DNA of 64,000 bases from positions 6,039,875 through 6,103,874 of the forward strand of contig OX442315.1 of NCBI GenBank assembly GCA_949358305.1. The letters are read 5' to 3'. Below, piece after piece: positions 62,325 to 64,000 of this stretch; the stretch's first letter is position 1; each line of letters starts with the position of its first letter. Position numbers and translations under genes: made by a program. The notes below the pieces were generated by a model, which saw nothing but the letters and a program-made list of their open reading frames with translations, ran no database searches and had not been told where the DNA came from. The stretch is from Strigamia acuminata. Taxonomy: Eukaryota; Arthropoda; Chilopoda; Geophilomorpha; Linotaeniidae.

Positions 62325-64000
62325 ATGAATACAGATGTCTTCACATGTTTCAAGTACGTGGGGTTGCTGTTTGTATTTTAATAATAAATTTGCCAAATAT
62401 GTGGTGGGTTTTGCTGCCTAGCAGCTTCTAAGCCGATAAACCGAATGTAACAAGTCGCCGCACTTCCTGTTGGATTGGAATAACTAACCGATCAATCTAA
62501 AGGCTGAAGTTTGTGAATTATTTTTATTTATTTATTTATATTTGTGTTTTATGTTTAGGTGTGGTTTGAAGAGTGTTTTCACCGAGGTAAAATTTGATGG
62601 TCACATCTTCTGCCAGCGATGTGGTACCAAAGCAGATTTAAACGGATTAACTTTCGTAAGTATTTACTGTAATATTGAGAAAATAATAGCCCAAGCTTTT
62701 ATTTAATCTTCTACAATTGTGATCTCATGTTGGGATATTCGTACAATTGCAGTAAACGGAACTCTTTGTACAACTTTGTTGTGTTTCAGCAATCCAGTAA
62801 CTCATCCATGTTGGCACGTCCATTTTCCGAACTCGTGTCAACTACGAACGCCATTAGTAAGAGTGGTCAGGTAGTAGTAGAATCTAATTCGTGCTAAAAT
62901 GCTATCGATCGGCGATAAGTTCATCACTTTGATTTAAATTTTGATGAAAATAGAACGAGTGCTGCAAGGAAATGAAAACTAGTTTAGGTTTGGATGATTG
63001 GAGTGAATTCAATGTGAAACGATCTTGAATTCAATGTTGTATTTAGGTTCAATGCAGGAAAGCTTGTATGAACAGTCGAAAGAAATACAGAGACTGGGGA
63101 GAAAGTTGAAATTGCAAGCGGGTAAATTGTATTTACTTGAAAATTAATTTAAAAGATTCTCACTAAAATTCCATTTCGATCGATCATTTGGAAGGAACTA
63201 TAGAAAACTTAGAAAAAGAAATGAAAGCCCTCCACTTGAAGCAAAGTGAACAAATTAGCAAGATGGAAAAAAGAATTGGTAAAAGTGCAGTTTTTCAAAT
63301 GCAGCAACTGTTTTCATGTGATTTAAACCTAAAATGAGAATTATATCAGAAGTACTAACTAAACGGCAAACCGAACAGTGTGACAATATAGAAAACCACC
63401 AAGAAACTCTGAACACTGTCATAACGGCCAACAGTAAGTTAATATTCGAACTTCCATCAATCATTATTTTAATTTTGATTTGATTTTAGATCAGTTGACT
63501 AAAGCTGTGGGTAAGAAGAATTGTCTTAACATGTAAGAAAAATTAAAAATTAAATGCAAACTTGTTTATTTCAGCCGAGGACAAGAAAATTTTGAGTGAC
63601 AAGATCGGTACAATAACTAATTCTTACAAATCGTGTGTATTGATTTATTCTTAATTGATTTTAATTGTCAGATGCTTTGGTGAGAAAACAGAATGAGATT
63701 GAAGAAGATGGTGCAAAAGGCAATGGTGAGTTGATGGTTCAATTACCGTACATTTATACATGATAGTGGGGAATTAATTTTTTGTCGAATTCTTTATTAC
63801 ATTTATTCACTAGATCAAATAGAAATAGATTTGAAGAAAACATTAAAAACCGTTTCATCGTTTGAATATATCTGGAAAATCGATAATTTTGCAAACCTTC
63901 AGAAAGATGCAAAATTTGGGAACCAAAACTACATTCAGAGCGATATTTTCTACGCCAACGGTGGTTATGAGATGCGACTTGTGCTATTTCCAAATGGCAA
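62325..64000 (+). CDS. TRAF-like gene H, partial (runs off the window)
   Basis: Exons: 62325-62353, 62559-62655, 62790-62870, 62954-62987, 63047-63121, 63183-63278, 63350-63433, 63490-63510, 63575-63607, 63672-63725, 63814 to beyond 64000. N-terminal zinc module as in G (FTCFKCGLKS, FCQRCGTKADL). The exons for the third cysteine pair, TRAF zinc finger and next unit are missing: exon 2 is followed directly by the QSSNSSM exon, in phase. The acceptor before 63183 reads CG instead of AG; that exon is 96 nt, so skipping it keeps the frame. MATH starts (SFEYIWKI, GGYEMRLVLFPNG) but is cut at the window end. Confidence 0.7.

Noticed and set aside
1-64000. tRNA or rRNA genes
   Set aside because: No cloverleaf with A and B boxes was found; the only rRNA-like sequence is the truncated 5S head of the SINE.

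Overview
This is a eukaryotic window of AT-rich DNA with many short introns and dense transposable elements. The genes are metazoan in type: TRAF-family adaptors with a MATH (TRAF-C) domain and C2H2 zinc-finger proteins. I infer an invertebrate, probably an arthropod, but the sequence does not fix the species. I saw no rRNA or tRNA gene and no CRISPR array. All exon joins were made by eye from splice signals, reading phase and comparison between paralogues in the window.

The backbone is a head-to-tail, plus-strand cluster of TRAF-like genes. A (about 2.8-19.1 kb) is a pseudogene broken by a 12-kb Ty3/gypsy element and a 1.3-kb inverted-repeat element. B (27.3-31.2 kb, 421 aa), C (35.1-39.9 kb, 448 aa), E (42.5-46.1 kb, 558 aa) and G (58.1-61.4 kb, 404 aa) can be joined into full-length readings. 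D (40.8-42.1 kb) has no MATH exon and carries a frameshift. F (49.3-56.9 kb) is open but lacks its first three exons. H (62.3 kb onward) runs off the window. A loose piece of a ninth MATH exon lies at 25.2 kb. The usual order is a short zinc-binding N-terminus, a TRAF-type zinc finger, a coiled coil made of many small phase-1 exons, then one large MATH exon. Between the TRAF genes on the minus strand lie two C2H2 genes (21.9-22.7 and 32.9-33.6 kb), decayed copies of them, and a MULE-like transposase gene (25.6-26.5 kb).

Mobile DNA makes up much of the rest. The main elements are: an 11.9-kb gypsy element with near-identical 1.7-kb LTRs, a tRNA-Gln primer site and a canonical gag-pol slippery site; a 3.8-kb copia-type LTR element on the minus strand that codes only a 1042-aa Gag-like fusion; a degenerate gypsy gag at 1-2 kb; MITEs with terminal inverted repeats assigned by their target duplications to Tc1/mariner-pogo (TA), hAT (8 bp) and piggyBac (TTAA) types, several nested; a 5S-like SINE; and a 31-bp satellite of about 63 copies at 46.9-48.8 kb. 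Most elements sit in introns of the TRAF genes, and the paralogous introns often serve as empty-site controls.

By family knowledge the TRAF products would be cytoplasmic trimeric adaptors linking receptors to downstream signalling. The gain and loss of RING-like, zinc-finger and coiled-coil exons among neighbours suggests a fast-changing, perhaps immune-related, cluster; that is inference.
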